Shown piece after piece: positions 61,522-64,000 of a stretch of DNA of 64,000 bases. The stretch lies in contig CAWCHI010000006.1 in the NCBI GenBank assembly GCA_963795335.1, forward strand, positions 541,476 through 605,475, written 5' to 3'. The stretch's first letter is position 1. The number at the start of each line of letters is the position of its first letter. The notes under the pieces were generated by a model, which was not told the DNA's origin, did no database searches, and saw nothing but the letters and a program-made list of their open reading frames with translations. The DNA is from Trebonia sp963795335 (GTDB lineage: Bacteria; Actinomycetota; Actinomycetes; Streptosporangiales; Streptosporangiaceae). The position numbers were made by a program, and so were the translations under genes.

Positions 61522-62638
61522 CTAGGGCGTGCCGGAGGCGGACAGCGCCACCCGGTCGTCGGGATGGTAGCCGTAGCCGAGCGCGAGGTGGTTGAGCACG
61601 TCGGCGGGCGTGATCGTGGGCATCGTGCCCTTGAGCGGGTCGTTGCGCCCGTCCCAGGGCGGCATCGGGTCGTGCAGGTGGTGGCCGGTGAGGTTTACCA
61701 CCTCGTTCGGGCCGGTGTTCATGCCCATGACGGTCTCGCCATGCGGGTCGGTTGGGTCCGGCTCTCCGTCTGCGGGCAGGTAGGGCCGGGTCGGGTCGTC
61801 AGACCACCACTGCGCCCACAGGCGGTCCACGTTGCAGTGGTGCAGGAAGAACACCGGATCGTTGGGGGAACTGCTCGGTCCCATGGAGCCACCGACCCAC
61901 ACGTGCACCCGGTTGTGCAAGTTCGGGAGGAGTGGGAGCGCGGTGGCGCTGTCGGCCCAGGGAACCCAGCCCTCAAACACGTTGCGGAAGCTGTGCAGCC
62001 CGCCGAAGCGCACCGGGTTGGGCGGGTTCGGGTCCTGGGCCGTGGGGAGGGGGACGTCCACGTTGCTGTCGAACCACGACACGTCGTAGGTCTTGATGTT
62101 ACGTGCGGCTTGCCAGTGGTCGCCGGTGGGCAGGCTGTCGGCGTCCTTGCCGAGGGTCCGCTGCAGGAAGGGCTGCATGGGCGGATCGTTTGTCGTCAGG
62201 CCGGGGCCGGGGTCGTAGGTGGGCGTCCAGCCCGCGAACGGGCCGCTGCTGACCTTGTTGTCCGGCCCGGAACCGTTCGGGCCCATGAAATTGTCGCCCC
62301 AGATCCGGCCCCACCACAGGAACTTCTTTTTGGCCCGGTAGTTGATCCAGTCCCAGTAGGGCAGCGTGAGATCGCTTGCCTGGCCGGTTACCTGGGTGTC
62401 CGCCGCACGGAGGTCGTTTTCGAAGTCGAGGATGAACTGGCGGTGCCAGGAAGAAATGCGGCCGCGTGTGGGCCCACATGTTCATGCCGCCGCCGGACAC
62501 CATCGCCATGCTGTCCATATGGGTCCGGACATACCAGTCGTAGGTGCCGTTCGTCTTCATCTGCTGGACGGCGCTGACAAATCGCTTACGCTCGTCGCCG
62601 GACAGGTCGGCCTGATTCCTGCGCTTGCGCAGTGCCAT
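61522..62638 (-). CDS. Tyrosinase-fold dicopper enzyme, one frameshift
   Basis: About 372 residues with an indel near 62445. Copper-A ligands: a His in YVRTHMDSM, MWAHTRPHFF and (across the indel) WHRQFILDFEND. Copper-B: LHNRVHVWVGG and NDPVFFLHHCNVDRLWAQWW, which includes the usual Asn-Asp-Pro and final His. Such enzymes oxidise phenols to o-quinones with O2. No secretion signal and no MelC1-type copper chaperone gene are present, unlike Streptomyces melanin operons. The adjacent 69-residue protein is in the place a caddie would occupy. It may modify or crosslink tyrosines in the cluster's own proteins (inference). Confidence 0.8.
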
Positions 62639-62645
62639 GACTCAC

Positions 62646-62855
62646 CTACTCCGGCTTGGCGGTGATCTCGGCGACCGCCCGGGCCAGGTCCTCGAGCGAG
62701 GCGAACCGCCGGTAGGCCTGGCTGGGTGTCCAGTAGCCGGCGCTGGACACCGTGATGGTCAGCGGGCGCCCGTCAATCAGGACCGCCTCAGGTCCGGCTG
62801 AATCTTCCCGTATGACGATGGAATGACCTTTATGGGTCAGCGTGCGCTCAGCCAT
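62646..62855 (-). CDS. Small protein heading the cluster
   Basis: 69 residues. MAERTLTHKGHSIVIREDSA, AVLIDGRPLTITVSSAGYWT and PSQAYRRFASLEDLARAVAE: a small beta-rich fold ending in a helix. One His, no Cys, no signal peptide, so it does not look like MelC1. Seven bases before the tyrosinase-like gene; as first gene it probably follows the operon promoter in 62856-63000. Confidence 0.6.
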   Translation of the reverse strand: MAERTLTHKGHSIVIREDSAGPEAVLIDGRPLTITVSSAGYWTPSQAYRRFASLEDLARAVAEITAKPE

Positions 62856-63034
62856 CCGCCCCCCTTTGCCCTGGCCTGACTATACGGCTCGTTTGCTGTG
62901 CGGGGAATGTCAAATGACCGGATTGGCACGTCCTCCTGGGATGCAATCGATTAGCTTCCGCCGCCCGGGGGCCGGTCCACTGAAAAGGAGTAACTTCCGT
63001 CTCGTTTGTAACTTATGTCCCGGCTGGGAGGCGT

Positions 63035-63365
63035 CTTTGCGCGTCGGAGGTGGAACGGGCGCTCGAGCTCCATCCGGCATTCCGCAGGCCGTCGTGGTGG
63101 GGCGTCCAGATGATCGACTTGGGCGAGCGCGTCGTCGCCTTCATCGTGGGCTCGGCCGAGATCGACGCCGCCGAGTGCAAGCGCTGGTTCAGTGAGCACG
63201 GCGTGGCCCGGTTCAAGACGCCTGAGGTGGTGGTGCGCATCGAGGAGATACCGCTCCTGGCGGCGGGGAAACCGGACCGGACGGCGCTGAAGGCCCGGGC
63301 TGCAGCGACGGGCGAGGTCAACCCGATGCCGATGACTGCACGGCTGAAGCCTGGAAGGATGGTCC
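63035..63365 (+). pseudogene. Acyl-CoA ligase C-terminal fragment
   Basis: SEVERALELHPA, then (indel near 63090) QAVVVGRPDDRLG, ERVVAFIVGSAEID and VARFKTPEVVVRIEEIPLLA with GKPDRTALK form the last 100 residues of an AMP-dependent ligase, including the catalytic Lys in GKPD. The first 400 or more residues are missing: upstream of 63035 there is only the short gap before the divergent six-gene cluster. The break marks the cluster's right border. It is followed directly by the acyl-CoA dehydrogenase. Confidence 0.65.
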
Positions 63366-64000
63366 CGGTGGATCTCCCGCCGACCCCCGAAGAGGAGGCC
63401 TTCCGCGACGAGGTGCGGCATCTGGCTACGAAGTAAAACGTCGAGCCTTCCTCCTTACCTTCCGGACGCTCGAGGAGGAATTCGAGTGGGGTCGTCAAAT
63501 GGCAGGCGTGCCTGGCCGGCGGATCGCTGGGTCGGCATCCATTGGCCACTCGAGGTCTACGGCGGCCGTGGAGCGACGCCGGTGCAGGTGGCCATCTTCA
63601 ACATGGAATATGCCCGTTCCAGGGCCCCCCAGCCGGCGGACCGCAAACGGGATCAACCACCGCGCGGGCCGACGATCCTGGGCCCTCACGGCACCGACGA
63701 GCAGAAGGCCCCGTTGGACCCGCGGGATCCTCAGCTGCGGAGGAGATCTGGTGCCAAGCTCTTCATCCATCCATTTACCCGGATCCCATTGGCCTGGCCA
63801 CTTACCAGGGGGGGAACATCGGCCAACGGCAGGCGGCTGGGTGCTGGAGGGGCCAGAAGGTCTCTACGTGCTATGCCCAGTTCTCCCGGTGGGGGATCGT
63901 GCTGGTGCGGACCGACCCCGACGCCCCGAAGCACAAGGGCATCTCGTATCTCGTCGTCGACATGACGTCACCGGGCATCGACATCCGCCCCTTGGTCACC
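63358..64000 (+). CDS. Acyl-CoA dehydrogenase, 5' part, frameshifted, runs off the window
   Basis: Starts MVPVDLPPTPEEEAFRDEVR, the usual opening of acyl-CoA dehydrogenases. After frame changes (near 63435, 63640, 63760 and 63880) come WVGIHWPLEVYGGRGATPVQ, NMEYARSRAPQP, GPTILGPHGTDEQK and finally IVLVRTDPDAPKHKGISYLV with VDMTSPGIDIRPLV at the edge. This is the FAD-dependent family that introduces a C2-C3 double bond in acyl-CoAs. With the ligase fragment upstream it was once part of an acid-degradation operon. The C-terminal catalytic base lies outside the window. Confidence 0.72.

Overview
The window is very GC-rich (strong G/C at third codon positions) and its gene set points to a high-GC actinobacterium, probably a soil or mycelial lineage: SNF2, P1 peptidase, NRDE, DUF4232, nSTAND/WD40, DUF3037/HipA-kinase and LuxR-type two-component genes. 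I cannot place it to genus. Single-base frameshifts break at least twenty genes that otherwise have all their family motifs. Sequencing or assembly indels are therefore the likeliest cause of most of them, and I annotate such genes over their full inferred span.

Region by region. 1-5.4 kb (minus): an orphan JetD-like (TIGR02679) Toprim protein, an SNF2 helicase, a patatin lipase and a PlsC acyltransferase run in one direction. 5.8-9.6 kb: a secreted GH16-like protein, a RelA/SpoT-fold toxin-like protein with a small partner gene, and a degenerate stretch. 9.6-12.4 kb: an SF1 helicase homologue that has lost its ATPase motifs, facing a HEPN/Abi gene. 12.6-27.7 kb: VOC protein, acyl-CoA ligase, nSTAND-TM-WD40 protein, BASS transporter, DUF3037/HipA-kinase pair, NUDIX, NRDE, sirtuin, dehalogenase-like hydrolase, DUF4232 lipoprotein, SGNH hydrolase and P1 peptidase.

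27.9-32.5 kb: tRNA-Ala(GGC) with a small decayed integrated element. It has a duplicated tRNA 3' end, paired arm-like repeats, integrase and excisionase remnants, a HicB fragment, a PD-(D/E)XK-like gene and a RelE-like toxin/antitoxin pair. A second integrase remnant lies just outside the duplicated att site, which suggests tandem elements. 32.8-38.5 kb: a giant secreted protein with 13 IPT/TIG domains and a streptogramin-lyase-like propeller. 38.6-48.7 kb: MhpD-like hydratase, DSP phosphatase, CocE hydrolase, a flavin oxidoreductase with a ThDP enzyme, and an ABC transporter-histidine kinase-response regulator operon ending in a truncated TetR gene.

48.66-62.86 kb: the most unusual part. A tightly coupled six-gene operon (all minus) encodes a 69-residue protein, a tyrosinase-fold copper enzyme, a DUF6603 protein and three very large proteins of no known function. 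It is bordered by a TetR gene lacking its 3' part and an acyl-CoA ligase lacking its 5' part, as expected of an inserted island. An acyl-CoA dehydrogenase runs off the right edge. Three related hairpins (about 6.88, 9.05 and 26.49 kb), with one compensatory base change, may be a small structured-RNA or operator family.
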